Assembly (NCBI GenBank): GCA_029216955.1
Contig: JANAVB010042263.1
Span: 62,001-126,000 of the forward strand
DNA length: 64,000 nt
Source: Iris pallida
Taxonomy: Eukaryota > Streptophyta > Magnoliopsida > Asparagales > Iridaceae
Reading direction: 5' to 3'
Position 1 is the first letter of the stretch; the number at the start of each line of letters is the position of its first letter. This document shows, piece after piece, positions 47,165 to 59,396 of this stretch. The notes under the pieces are model-generated. The model was not told the DNA's origin and ran no database searches. It was given only the letters and a program-made list of their open reading frames with translations. A program made the position numbers and the translations under genes.

Positions 47165-48366
47165 TCACGAGTCAAACAGGTCGGGATATTGCGATCGGAT
47201 ATCATCCTCACGCTCCCATGTTGACTCACCCAAAGAGTGATGACCCCAAGCAACTCGGACTAACTTGATAGTCTTGTTCTTGAGTATCTTCTCTCTTCGG
47301 TCCAATATAGACACAGGCCTCTCCTCATACGAAAGGTTGGTACCAACAACCAATTCCGAATGATCCAGAATGTGGCTCGGGTCCAGGATATACCATCGTA
47401 GTTGAGATACATGGAACAAGTTATGCACCTCACGTAGCGACGGTGGAAGAGCAAGACGATAGGATACATCACCTACTCGCTCCAAAATATCGAACGGTCC
47501 TATATACCTAGGACTAAGCTTTCCCCGTACGCCAAAACGAATGACGCCACGGTTAGGCAAGATCCTCAGGAATACATGATCGCCGACAGAAAATTCAAGG
47601 GGATGCCGATGAAAATCGGCCCAATGGCGTTGACGATCTTGTACAACACGAAGATGATCTCTGACTCTCCTGACCACCTCAATTGTCTGAGTGATTAACT
47701 CGGGACCAAGCATCTGCCTTTCTCCAACATCGTCCTATGCTAGTGGGGATCTGTACTTCCTACCATACAGTGCCTCGAATGGTGCCATCTGGATACTGGC
47801 TTGGAAACTATTGTTGTACGAGAACTCCACCAGGTACAGGTGATCTTCCCACGAACCACCGAAGTCGAGCGTACAAGATCTTAACATATCCTCAAGAGTC
47901 TGGATCGTACGCTCCGACTGACCATCTGTCTGCGGGTGATAAGATGAGCTGAACTGGAGGTGAGTTCCCAAACTCTCTTGCAGTCTACGCCAAAAGTGCG
48001 ACGTAAATCTCGAATCTCTGTCCGAGGTGATACTGACTGGTACTCCGTGCAATCTGATAATCTGTCGGAGATACATCTCCGATAGCTGAGCCGTCGACTG
48101 ACTAACTCTGAACGGAAGAAAGTGAGCCACCTTCGTGAGTCTGTCAACTATCACCCAGATATCATCTCTACCAGCTGGGGATCTAGGCAATCCAGTCACA
48201 AAATCCATGGTTATATGCTCCCACTTCTATTCTGGAATTGGCAAGGGCTGAAGTAGTCCAGCCGGCCTCTGATGTTCAGCTTTAACTTGTTGGCAAACCA
48301 AACATCGAGAGACAAACCGGGCTATCTTCCTCTTCATGCCATTCCACCAAAAGTGCTGACGGATAT
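47165..48366 (-). pseudogene. D integrase, 3' part, with chromodomain
   Basis: Resumes the pol frame after solo LTR E with IRQHFWWNGMKRKIARFV and the zinc-domain CLVCQQ. Then comes the catalytic core: TMDFVTG, TSDRDSRF and DGQSERT carry the D,D,E triad. The GPF motif and the chromodomain (VSILDRREKILKN...STWERED) end at 47165. Two TAG stops interrupt it: 48227-48229 (before KWEH) and 47735-47737 (before DDVGERQ); at both places C has Trp, so TGG-to-TAG. No intron is present where C has its 93-nt insert. About 65-75% alike to C by eye. Confidence 0.93.
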
Positions 48367-50250
48367 TGTCATGCCCCGATCCCGCAGAGTCCTTTCGTCC
48401 TCGCTTCGGACTCTGTGAGACCGTTCGTCTTCGCTAAGGCGTGATGTCATGCAAGCCTAAGTTGCACTTGCACAAGGCCAAGACCTGAAGTAAGACAAGA
48501 TAGACAAGGTTGACAATATGCAGCGGAACGTATCGCAGATAATTGAAGCAGCAGCAGACATATTTCAGAATACTAGCATTGAACACAATGGTAACAAGAA
48601 ATAATTCTCTTTATTGATTTTATTTGAACAGATTACAAGCTCTCAATTCTCTCTGATACAATGTTATATTCTCTCAGAACTTTACAGATTATAATGATCC
48701 CGTTCCCATACATTATATCCCTTTATATACAAAACTAACTCTTGTAACAGATGTCATCTCTTGGCATCTCTTCTGATTTCTGGCTCCTGAGGATGAGGCT
48801 CGGGCTATCGCTTCGGACTATCCTTTTCGATGCATAGTGCACCTGCATGCAGACTGATGGTGGGTCAGTATATCAGCATACTAGTGATTGTGAACAAAGA
48901 GCTACATTTGTCTGAAACGATCACTGTTCATTTAGTGAGAAAATGTTTCTTATGATGTGATCTTGCTACTTTTTACCTATGTTCATTCCATGCATACAGA
49001 GCCAGTTTACATCTCTTTTGAAAACATCTTTGAAAAGCCATATTTCAATTCAGTTCATTTCAAGCATACAAGGGACTAATCATTTCAAGCACGATGACTA
49101 ATCATATCTGTGGAGTGCGCAGCATGTTTCATGAGCATATTCATTTCTTTATTCAAGCAACTCTTAGGAACAATATTAAGCATGGTATCATATCTTTTCT
49201 TTAGTGGGAACATAGCACTTCTTTGTAACCGATTAATCTTTTCAAGCAATTCATATAGCAACTCAAGCAATACAATGTGTATCACTTTTTCAGTGATTCT
49301 TACCATAGCCGACCGTCCATCCCTGTACAAGACAAGGATTAGCATAAATATTATAAAACCAACATTGTCATTTCATGTTCGTCTCTGCATGGTTAGCTCT
49401 TAGCAAAACATTCTTTTAACTCTTATCAATATGCAATATGCAGCATGATAATAACTCTTGTGGTCCATAGGCAATACCCATATTAGCAGTCGAAACTTCT
49501 TGCCCAACTACTAATAGACTGACACCCCCTCTTAACTGCAGGGACTTCTAGTCCCAGGTGTCCTGTTCTCTCCTAGGCCGATCGACTTCGGGTGCCCCCA
49601 GAATCGTCGAGAGACTACCACTTGTGCACAAGCCGTCTAGACCAATACAAATGCAACTATCATATAAACAATCATGCATTAATCAAGCAACTTGCAAACA
49701 TATTCATCTTCTTCTTTTTCATGTATCGAGCCAATAGCTCTACTCTTTTTCTATACGGACAAGCCGTATCATCTCTTTTAACAGCACAATGTGCTTTATC
49801 TGTTTATCTCTTTCTTTGTAGCAACAATCGGGGAAAAATATAAACAATCTCTGTTTAAGCAAGCATGATAACACAAGCATGAATTTACTCTTGATAATCA
49901 AACTCTATTCAAGGACATGTAAACATTCTCTTTTCTTTTCTTATTAAGCAATGCACAGTTCTTTTGATTTAAGACAACATCTCTACTTAGCATACAGGCA
50001 TCAATTCATTTCTTATTAGCAGGCAACATTTCTTCTTAGCATGGCAACATGTGGATTCTCTTAAAGCATACTCAATGATTTACCATCTTGTTATTAACAA
50101 AAGCATTCAATCAAAAACTCAGATTCTTAAGGCGTAAGCGAATCAGCAAATGAGACTTCGTCCACTCACCCAGATCAATCGTCTTCTGTTGTAAAGCCAG
50201 CAATCCGATCTTTCTGTCTATCTAGTGCCTTCGCGGAGCGGGGCACTACA
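48367..50250 (-). repeat. solo LTR E inside the D integrase, 1884 bp
   Basis: Runs TGTCATGCCCCGATCCCG to GAGCGGGGCACTACA, flanked by the TSD GATAT (48362-48366 and 50251-50255). Its left end shares CCTCGCTAAGGCGTGATGTC and following bases with the ends of B, G and I. No primer site, purine tract or gene inside, so it is a solo LTR left by LTR-LTR recombination. Short frames within are not supported. Confidence 0.93.
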
Positions 50251-50894
50251 GATATCTCGTACATCTTCGTGCCACCGGAATGAATCGAATACTGAGAACT
50301 GTGAGCTTCGGTCATGACTTCCTGTCTGATATCTCCACTGGGTACACAAAGGCGCTTACCATGTCGAAGTGTACCGTCCTCATGAATGCATAATTCTGGT
50401 CTTCGCCCTGCTACACATTCTGTCCTAAGCCGCTGAAGCTTAGAATCGGAGGACTGAGCTATCTTGATTCTCTCAATTATACTGGACTGAACTTGCATGC
50501 TGGCCATCAATGCCACGCTGGTAGGAAGGACAACTTTTATACCCATCTTCTGAAGATCTGCTAACAATTCTGGTTGCACTGTCAGAAAGTAAACTCCTGC
50601 TCTCCTGCTCAATACGTCTGCAACAACGTTGGCCTTCCCAGGATGGTACTGCAGGTTGACATAATAATCCACAAGCAGCTCTAGCCATCTCCTCTGACGC
50701 ATGTTAAGATCCTTCTGAGTGAACACATACTTCAGGCTCTTGTGATCGGTGAAAATCTTCACCCTATCTCCATACAAGTAGTGTCTCCAAAGCTTTAGCG
50801 CAAACACCACGGCTGCCAGCTCCAAGTCGTGGGTTGGGTAATTCTTCTCATGATCACGAAGTTGTCGTGACGCATAAGCTATTACCTTCCTATG
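50251..50894 (-). pseudogene. D RNase H to integrase N-terminus
   Basis: Pol frame between the TAA at 50895 and the E insertion. Contains [12 protein letters not shown], the RNase H residues in [10 protein letters not shown] and [11 protein letters not shown], the [11 protein letters not shown] motif, a variable linker, and the first integrase histidines in [13 protein letters not shown]. It ends at KMYEIS, where E was inserted; the frame continues at 48366. Confidence 0.92.
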
Positions 50895-51944
50895 TTACAT
50901 CAAAATGCATCCTAAACCTCGGCCTGAAGCATCACAATACACTGAGAATCCTTCGGTCCCATCTGGAAGTGTGAGAATGGGTGCCGTCATCAAGCCTCGC
51001 TTCAACTTCTCAAAAGAATACTGACATTCTGATGTCCAAGCAAACTGCACATCCTTGCGGGTTAACTGCGTCAGTGGTGCTGAAATTCGAGCGAAGTCCG
51101 AAACAAATCGCTGGTAGTAGCCGGCCAATCCAAGAAAACTGCGAACTTCTGCAACTGTGCTGGGCACTGGCCACGTTTTGATATCCACGATCTTCTGGGG
51201 ATCCACTTCTACTCCTCCTCTGGTGATGATATGACCTAAGTACGAAATGCGATCGAGCCAGAACTCGCATTTACTGAACTTGGCATACAACTGGTGCTCT
51301 CGGAGAATCTGGAGGACAACTCTGAGATGCAGCTCATGCTCCGCTTCACTCTTGCTATAGACCAGGATGTCGTCTATGAACACAATCACGAACTGATCCA
51401 AATAAGGCATGAAGATGCGATTCATGAGGTCCATGAATACAGCCGGCGCATTGGTTGCTCCAAATGGCATAACAAGGAACTCCCAATGTCTATATCTAGA
51501 TCTGAATACCGTCTTCGGGATGTCCTGCTCTCTGACTCTGATCTGGTGGTACCATGACCGCAAATCTATCTTCGAAAATACTGCTGCTTCTCTGAGTTGA
51601 TCAAACAAGTCATCTATCCTTGGGAGAGGATATCTGTTCTTGATTGTTACTGAGTTCAAGGTATGATAGTCAACACATAATCTGGACGTACCATCCTTCT
51701 TTTTCACAAGAAGTATCGGGGCTCCCCAAGGCGATCCACTAGCACGAATGAATCCCTTGGTCCTGAGTTCTTCAATCATTTTGTACAATATCTCCAATTC
51801 TGACGGCGCCATCCTGTAGACTCTCTCTGACACAGGTGCGGTCCCGGGGATCAAGTCTATGGTGAACTCGATCTCTCGTTCTGGCTGCATTCTTGGAAGC
51901 TCTTCTGGAAAAACATCTGGGAACTCCTCGACGATCCGGGGCAA
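50895..51944 (-). pseudogene. D reverse transcriptase
   Basis: 349 codons between two stops (TAG 51945-51947 and TAA 50895-50897) in the gag-pol frame. RT active site FIDD is at residues 189-192 counted from the first codon after the stop; upstream [10 protein letters not shown] and [12 protein letters not shown] are conserved. The DLRSGYHQ motif of C reads DLRSWYHQ here, a Gly-to-Trp change that probably harms the fold. RNase H starts with [10 protein letters not shown] near the end. The closing TAA stands where C has Gln (CAA-to-TAA). Confidence 0.94.
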
Positions 51945-53159
51945 CTACACTGCTGCTACTGCCATCCGCAATACGGGAGGAGAAGGTTCAACTTCGCCTC
52001 GGAAGAAGGAAAACTCTGGCTCGCCTGGGATACTAAAAGCAACCCTGCCAATATGGCAATCTATCCTGGCATACTGGTCCCTCAACCAATCCATCCCTAA
52101 GACCACATCATAATCGGCCATCGGGAATTCTATTAACCTAGCGGGAAACTCTCTACCGCTAACTACGACCTGACACGAGGAAAATACTCTATCTACTTCC
52201 ACAAGACCGTTACCAGTAAGTATATTGAGCCTTACTAATAATGACTCGGGTTCCAGTCCTATCCGTGTCACGAATCGTGCAGATATAAATGAATGCGAGG
52301 CACCAGAATCAAATAATACTGAAGCTGGAAAGGTGTTGACGAGAATAGTACCTGCCACTACCTCTCCTGGTGCTATTCCTTCCTCTCCCATGGTCAAGGC
52401 CAGCACTTGACCATGTCTTCTGGGTGCGGGTCCCCTCTGCTGAAAATTCCTCTGCCTGCTTTGGATTAGGGCTTGGGCTTGGGCATACAGCTGCGGTCTC
52501 TGCTGCTGGAATGCCTGGGCCTGCGTCGGCAATGGCCTCGGGAACGGGTACTGCAGTTGCTGCTGCTGCTGGACTGGTGCTGGTCCTCGAACTGAAGGAC
52601 TAGAGAAGGCCGACGAACTCCCCCTGTTCGGACAGTTCCCAACCCTGTGGTCCGGGGCACCACAAACCAAGTACAAACCCTGTGCTCTGCGACACTCTGA
52701 TACCACATGCCCTGGCTTCCCGCAGTGTGAACATCCCACTGCGGAAGACTGCTTCTGCTTCTGCTGCTGCTGCTGCTGAGGGTACGTTGGGGTGGAATGC
52801 TGAACCGACATCACTGAGGCCGCCCGCCTCGGAGCTCCAATAGTCAAAGCCCTAGCTGTCGGGACTGGTGCTGATGACTGATTCATCTGGCCGTGAGATC
52901 GCTTTCGACCTCCGGTCCTGTCCACAATCCTCTGGGAGGTATACTCATGCCTCCGAGCTGCCCTTAGTACTGCATCAAAGGTCTGATGCTCAAACTGCTC
53001 CACTGCCAACAAAATCTCTAGGTGGAGCCCCTGCTGGAACCGCTGGGCTCTATCGAACTCGGTTGCTACCAAGGTGGGAGCAAACCGACTAAGTCTCGAA
53101 AACTCGGCCGCATATCCGTCGACCGTCCTGCCCATCTGCTTCAGATTGGTGAACCTCGT
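51945..53159 (-). pseudogene. D Gag C-terminal part and protease
   Basis: The frame continues from the gag TAG at 53160 and includes the rest of the capsid domain. Zinc knuckles, counted from the Met at 53135: the first is intact (C135, C138, H143, C148); the second has Tyr155 in place of the first Cys (then C158, H163, C168), consistent with TGC-to-TAC. After a Gln/Pro-rich linker comes the protease ([12 protein letters not shown]276) and DYDVVLGMDWL. Gag and protease are fused in one frame. Ends at TAG 51945-51947. Confidence 0.93.
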
Positions 53160-53666
53160 CTATAGATCATACCGAGCTACAGCATCAAAATACTTGGTCT
53201 GGAATCTCTCCCTAAATACTGCCCATGAAATAGGGGCCACTAATCCATCGGCTTGCGCTGCCCACCAGCTGCGAGCAAGATCTAGTAACTGCAGGCGCAC
53301 CACGGCCACCTTCTCCGCTTCTGGGGTCCTGGCTGCTTCTAGAATCACCTCCGTGTCCTGAAGCCAAGCATCTGCAACGATCGCATCTTCACTGCCGTCG
53401 AAGAATGGAGGGTTCAGGCGCTTGAAGCTGTTCGCTGCACTGTTCCCATGATGTCCACCTTTGCCTAGAGCATCTGCCACTGCCTGATGCAAGGCATCTC
53501 CGCGACGATCCGGGAAAGCTAATAGGGACCTGATGAGACCTACCAAAGTGCCATCACCAGGCTCTGGAGGCTGGACGGGCTGAATTGGTGGTTCTCCTCC
53601 GGTAGGTACGACTCTGGAGGCTACTCCTGAATGCTGGGCTTGATCTCCCGGTTGCGGCTGGTCCAT
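53160..53666 (-). pseudogene. D Gag N-terminal part
   Basis: 168 codons from ATG 53666, starting MDQPQPGDQAQHSG, with the gag motifs FFDGSEDAIVADAWL and LARSWWAAQ. Ends in TAG at 53160-53162, but the same frame goes on as TRFTNLKQMGRTVDGY, so the stop is a point change. An out-of-frame ATG lies 35 nt upstream. A pyrimidine tract ending TTCTTCAG lies about 50 nt upstream. The gag start differs from the MVETR type of C, K and F. Confidence 0.9.
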
Positions 53667-53880
53667 GGGAGGTGCTCCGTCTTGCTGATCGGCAGGTCCA
53701 TGAACAATGTTGCTGAAGAAGACGACATAGGAAACAATAAGGAAGGACCAGGACAGATCAACGATACAAGCATGTGGTCAGGTCAAGATTTTCAGGGATC
53801 AAGAGGATAGGGGCAGAGATCAAGGGCGAGTGCTGATTGAGACATCTATTCGGTAAACCCTCACATATCTTGATTCACAA

Positions 53881-53899
53881 GACCTGCATGGGCCACCAC
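53881..53899 (-). other. primer-binding-site-like motif of D
   Basis: Minus strand GTGGTGGCCCATGCAGGTC, 8 nt from the LTR at 53908; identical to C. Confidence 0.65.
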
Positions 53900-53907
53900 T
53901 AAAACTA

Positions 53908-56770
53908 TGTAACGCCCCAGAACCAGAATACTGGAGAGCGGGAGCGTACATAGCCAGCTACGTATATTGAAGTGTAACCCACCTCACTATACGATCACGG
54001 CTGTCTAGATACATGAGGGTTTAACTACAAGCCAACAGTCTCCTATGGTCATGGACAAGCCTATTGTCTCAATCTCAAGCAAGCAATAATAGTTATAAGA
54101 TGTCAGAGCACCAAATATATAATAGCAAGGCGTCCCATACATTACATATTGGATGATCATGAAGCTAGTCGTACAAAATGTCAAGACTAGCAAGAGTTCA
54201 GTCGTACCTGATCAACCCTAGGATCTGTCAATCATGTTACAGCCCGTAGGCAGACAGTAAATAAAGATGCAATACGAGCTAACACGTGCTCATCGGCTAA
54301 ACGTCTCAAAAGAATAATTTTTACAATAAAGTAGGAGGACAAAAAGAAACCCACTCGTTGCCAGGGTTACGCCTGGTGGTCACCATCTGGCTGGAGGTTA
54401 GGTAGATCCTCTGGGACTGCTCCGATATCTGGCCATACAAAACCAGCTGGGTCAGACCCCAGAAAGAGCAAGTGCCACAAAGGAGGCTTCATTTAGGAAC
54501 TAAAACTAGCATATCATAATAGAATAATTAAAGAGAGCTTATAAAAGAACTGATCATAATAATAATAGAGATAACAATAATAAATTGAGTACGAGGAAAC
54601 CATTCAAGCAGTCAGACTGCAACCCTTAAACCAAACAAGGACCGGGGTTGCAGCCCTTCACCTGAAATAGAAACCCGTCTCAAATACTAATGGTAAGGTA
54701 ACAAGACAATAAACGAAAAGAGGACTCAGAACTACTCCGGGAGCCAGGTTACAACCCTTAAACCAAACAAGGACCGGGGTTGTAACCCTTCGCCTGAACA
54801 GAACTGGACCCCTGATCTTTATTGTTAAGGCCAGTATAAAGAATTAATCATGTCGTTGTAGTAAGGTAAAACATGACGAGCGTGGCATGGGGTTGCAATA
54901 AGACAATAACGAAGAGAGGACACAGAACTGCTCCGGGAGCCAGGTTACAACCCTTAAATCAAACAAGGACCGGGGTTGTAACCCTTCGCCTGAACAGAAC
55001 TGGACCCCCGATCGTTATTGTTAAGGCGAGCATCAATAATCATGTCGTGTCACAATCTTGTACAGGATCGGGACAAGACTAAGCTGGGATAAACTCCATC
55101 CAATCAATCACGGCCAATCAAGAGTACGGCTTGATACTTTTAACTAACTAGGGTTATCACAGGCCTAGTTATTAGCAAGATGCAATGAGATTATCCCAAC
55201 AGCCACAAGCCCTGCAGACCATCCGGTTATCCAGGTCGAATGTCCGTTTATGGAGAATGCAACACGTGACTGTGTGCTGGAAATGTGCCATACTCATCGG
55301 TAGGCTACAAGTCCACTTAATGCGTCCAGATAACGGGATTGCCTGTAGCTGAGAATCTCTTCATGTCTACTGAATTATTCTAGTTTATTAGCCTTAGTCA
55401 ATTACTGTAAGTATCCCTGACCGTGGTACTCAGGGATCCCTACCTTAGTCATGATGCAAATATTACCGGTTCATTTAGTACAAACACATTCACCCACGGT
55501 GTCCAGGCCATTCAATTCTGCCATGACATGCTAGCCGTCGCAACAGCATTCGAGATATATATCATGTCAAATACACTGTCAAGAGTGCGCCACGACGGGT
55601 CACTATCATGTCATTATTTAAATTTAATATTTAACCTGGTATGCAATAACTAAATATAAACAGGGTGCAAGAGTTGTGGAGGAATCATGCGGCTCAGGGA
55701 GACGGGGAATAACTTCCACATACGAACTTAAAATGAGGTGCTCTAGAGATATTCGAAAAGGCAAGACAAAGATCTAAAACTTTCATGTTTTAAGTTTTTC
55801 GAAATTCTGGCTAGAAAATAGCTTAACTTGGCAAAAACGATCATTCTGTGCACTTTTTATGCCAAAAATTCAATTCTGCGTAAAATATATAAAAGAAGAG
55901 GGTTCCAGCATAAAATTTCACATTCTGGGTACCTTCCAGTGTAAAATACGCAATTTCAGGGTTCCCAGCATAAAATTTCACATTCTGGATACAATCCAGC
56001 GTAAAATACGCAATTTCAGGGTTTCCAGCGTAAAATTTCACATTCTGGATACAATCCAGCGTAAAATACGCAATTTCAGGGTCCCAGCGTAAAATTTCAT
56101 TTTTTACGCAAGCCTTCCTGCGTAAAATTCGATTTTACGCTAGCTTCCCTGCGTAAAATCTTATTTTACGCCAGCACCACATTCTTCAGCCGACATGAAA
56201 ATTCAGAAAACTTATTTTGGCCATAAAAACTTCATTTTAACTCGAAATGAGGTGAATCAAAAACCAAATTCACACGAAATTTCGTGCTCTTGCTTATGGA
56301 ACTATTAGTTTTCAAAAATAACAAGTTTTAGTAGATCAAAACCAAGAAAACTCCATGAACTAAAAGTTATAAAGTAGATCTAGAAGAATCTATCCATCAA
56401 AATTAAAAACTTCAAGTTCTAAAGAGGCTTATAATCATGTAAAGAAGAGAATGGAACAATAAAACTTGAAATCCATCGTAAAGCAAGTTGCACTTGCCTA
56501 AACCTCTTGGTAGGTGGAGAGCAACGGTGAGGAAGAAGAAGAGTGAATGATGAGAGAGAAAGAGGGTGGGGTTAATAAATGATGATGGGGGTGGTAGGTA
56601 GGGGTTTTCCTTTGGTTCATGATGAACCAAGCAAACCAAGCCAAGCCGAACCAACCCAAGAATAAACCAATCAATGAAATGCTAGAATAAATCAAGCAGT
56701 AAGACTTGCAATACGGATCAAATTACGTATACGTATACTAAGATACGTAATACGAACCATAGGCATTATA
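53908..56770 (-). repeat. D 5' LTR (right copy), 2863 bp
   Basis: Pairs with 44382-46998 and keeps about 246 bp missing there (56397-56655). Hairpins at 54617-54982, 60-bp repeats at 55906-56100. Confidence 0.94.
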
Positions 56771-56775
56771 TGGCG

Positions 56776-57448
56776 TGAAGGGATTTCAAGGGACCAAGGA
56801 TGCTGCCAGAAAATGTTGGTGTATACAAAGATAAGAACTTCCTAGATTTTAGAATATAGTATGCCTTATAAAAAAAGATTGAGACTGTTTGATTGAGCTT
56901 TTTTCCATGGAAAATATTTCCATCACAAATTATCCACCAATTGTAGTATTTGATAATGTATATTCTTCACGAAATTATTTTCCATATTTTTTCTTCAAAA
57001 TGGTGGAAAATAAAACTGGTACAGCCCAAAAAAAATGTTAATTTTCCATGGAAAATAACTATTTTTCATGAAGGTGTGTTTGATTGCAAGGTGGAAAAAA
57101 TGGAAATTGTTGAGATACCCACTTTCGCAGTGGGTGTTTATGAAAAATCCACCCGCATGGTGGGTTTTTCGAAATACCCAACATTATGTATTTTCACGTT
57201 AAATATTTCAAGATTCCCTTTAGATGCTCTGTATTTACAAAATTGCCATTTTAATAATACCATAGCTACCCCTTTGCGCAAATTTGGTCATATATATGTA
57301 TTTGAATTCACAAATTCAGATTTTAATTGCGATTTTTGTCTTCTTTTTCTTTACGAGAGATCTAAATTTCATTGTTCTCATCTTCAGAAGAGATCGTAAA
57401 GATTGTTCGTAGTTCACTGTGCTATCATCATCATCTTCGTGGAAAGAT
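56776..57448. other. AT-rich unclassified stretch
   Basis: Contains TTTTCCATGGAAAAT twice (near 56904 and 57045), TGTTTGATTG twice (near 56887 and 57069), and two small hairpins (CCCACTTTCGCAGTGGG near 57118 and CCACCCGCATGGTGGG near 57150). This resembles decayed MITE sequence or a 3' UTR of the minus-strand exon next to it. A 149-codon + strand frame here has no support. Confidence 0.45.
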
Positions 57449-57576
57449 TTAAAGTTTTTCGACAATTAGGTCCTTTTTAATGGCTTCATTCTGCAACGAT
57501 TCAACTTGTTTCTGAAGCTCGCTTTTCTCATTCCTGAGCTTTTTATTTATCTCTTTGAGCTTCTCGGTTGTTTGTA
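57449..57576 (-). pseudogene. leucine-zipper-like terminal exon
   Basis: Minus strand: TTATTTTATATCAG| precedes a 128-nt open stretch ending in TAA (57449-57451). It encodes QTTEKLKEINKKL followed by RNEKSELQKQVESL and a short tail ending LIVEKL. Four leucines fall at exact seven-residue intervals and charged residues fill the other positions, a coiled-coil signature. The upstream acceptor suggests a last exon of a host gene. The neighbouring upstream sequence is AT-rich and then a minisatellite, so the rest of the gene is not visible; a stranded fragment is likeliest. Family not assigned; a bHLH-zip or similar factor is one possibility. Confidence 0.4.
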
Positions 57577-57659
57577 CTGATATAAAATAAATAACCAATA
57601 AAAAGTATGATATCAATCAATATATACTTTTAAAAAATAAGAAAAAAAGATCATTATCC

Positions 57660-58195
57660 ATGATCTTAACATTGGGAATGGTCATTCTCCGTAATTTTAA
57701 CATGAGGAATGGCCATTCTTCTGCATTTTAACACGAGAAATGGTCATTCTATGTGATTTTACAACGGCGAACGACCATTCTTCGTGATTTTAAAATGGAG
57801 AATGATTATTCTTCTGCGTGTTAACAAGGGAATAGCCTTTTCTCCGTGATCTTATCACGGGAAATAGGCATTCTCCATTATTTTAACACAGGAAATGGCC
57901 ATTCTCCTGCATTATAATACGAAGAATGACCATTCTACGTGATTTTACAACGGAGCATGGTCATTTTTCGTAATTTTAACACGGTGAATGACTATTCTCT
58001 TGCATGCTAACACGGGAATATCCATTCTCCATGATTTTATTACGGAGAATGGCCATTCTTCGTGATTTTACAACGGAGAATGGCCATTCCCATGATTTTA
58101 ACATGGAGAATGGTCATTCTCCGTGATTTTACAATAGGAAATGGCCATTTCCCGTGATTTTAACCCTAAGTATGGTCATTCTTCTGTATTCTAAC
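57660..58195. repeat. 31-bp palindromic minisatellite with higher-order period
   Basis: About 17 diverged units of 31-32 bp around GAGAATGGCCATTCTC joined by GTGATTTTAACACG. The core is an inverted repeat. Variant units recur every six units: CTGCGTGTTAACAAGGG at about 57814 and TTGCATGCTAACACGGG at about 58000 lie 186 bp apart. Confidence 0.85.
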
Positions 58196-58520
58196 TCATT
58201 GAAGGGGGTCTTGTAGAAGATACAACAGAATCATACAACAGAAAAGATTTTAACAGAACATACAACAAAAAAGATCATAAAAAGTTCTTTTATTAAAAAT
58301 CACACCTACAAGGATCTATTACAGATTTTTTGTGATTATATGGAAAGAACTCCTAAAGATCTACAAAGGGGTTAGTCTTCACAGTATGATCGTAAGAGTC
58401 TTTTGTGAGAACTAAGCAATTGTTGCTCTACATCGAATAGCTCCACAACTTATACCCTTGCGGCAAGAGACTGTGGATAAAATATGTGAATACAGTCGCG
58501 ATCAAGGTATGCGCCCACAG
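58196..58520. other. no feature seen
   Basis: AT-rich unique sequence with GATACAACAGAA/CATACAACAGAA near-repeats at 58220-58270. No gene or mobile-element end identified. Confidence 0.6.
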
Positions 58521-59396
58521 TGTAATGTCCCGCTCCGTATGGCACATTACGCTGAGACGTTGACTCAAAGAGTCGCACTGACCTAATAAAATGTATCAAA
58601 TTGAATCGATACGAGAGTTACGTTATCCCGAGCAATGCATCGAACTAAATCGATGTGAAGAGTTGCATTGTCCCAAAGAATGCATCGAGTTGAATCGATG
58701 CGAAGCGCTGCATTGCCCCGAAGGATAAGTGCGTTGAGTCGGCTCGAAGATTCTAAGAAATTGAATCTACCCAAGGCGCAAGTCTGAATCAATGCAAGTA
58801 TTGATTTTAGTTGGTTTCATATGCAGGCTATCCGTTTACGCTGAAATATTAGAGGTCGATATTTTGCCTCATTCGTAACGGGTCCGCAAAACCCAAACCA
58901 TCGCCTCGCAACGGGCTGGGACTTGGACATGGTAGGCCGAAATCAATCGAGTAGTTCAATAAAATAAGAAGTGCTTGAATGGTTAAGTCAGAAGATTTGG
59001 CTATACAACAAAGATATAAAATTGAGCCGCATCGGCTCGGCAAACAACAAGGCGTATCGGTTTAAGGTGGGAGGACTGACTCTTCTTTTTACTCCTTCAT
59101 GCCTAAGTAAGAATGTATCATTGTATGCTAAGTTAACCTATCGACGCCACGGGCATGGTCCGATCGGAAGATAAATCATAGTGTGTGTCAAACACTAGTT
59201 AGAACAATTGAAATAAAACGTGCATCAAATGCATGAGTCGCTATAGAACATTGGATATCGCAAAGGCAAGCGTCTCGGTGCGCAAGCCACAAGAACATGG
59301 GATAACTGTATTCGGCGAGTGCCTTCGTGCACCAGCCATTCCGTGCCTTCGCGCAAGAGTTAGAAAGGCTAGCACATTGAAAGACAATATAGGTGA
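58521..59396 (+). repeat. LTR-like fragment H, interrupted by G
   Basis: Begins TGTAATGTCCCGCTCCG, the type of start seen in B LTRs (TGTAGTGTCCCG), and is cut at 59396 by G. Three 44-45 bp tandem units around AATGCATCGA.TTGAATCGATG lie at 58590-58724. The continuation would be beyond 64000. No coding sequence. Confidence 0.45.

Larger units (their letters stand above)
44382..56770 (-). mobile_element. element D: Ty3/gypsy chromovirus, degraded, hosting solo LTR E
   Basis: LTRs 44382-46998 (2617 bp) and 53908-56770 (2863 bp), TSD TGGCG at 44377-44381 and 56771-56775. The last LTR bases are TATA on the right against TACA on the left, one transition. The internal region encodes gag, protease, RT, RNase H, integrase and chromodomain on the minus strand. 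Five in-frame stops and the E insertion inactivate it. Confidence 0.95.

Noticed and set aside
56950..57399. 149-codon + strand frame next to D
   Set aside because: AT-rich, no recognisable domain, contains the small hairpins and lies antisense to the leucine-zipper exon's 3' side.
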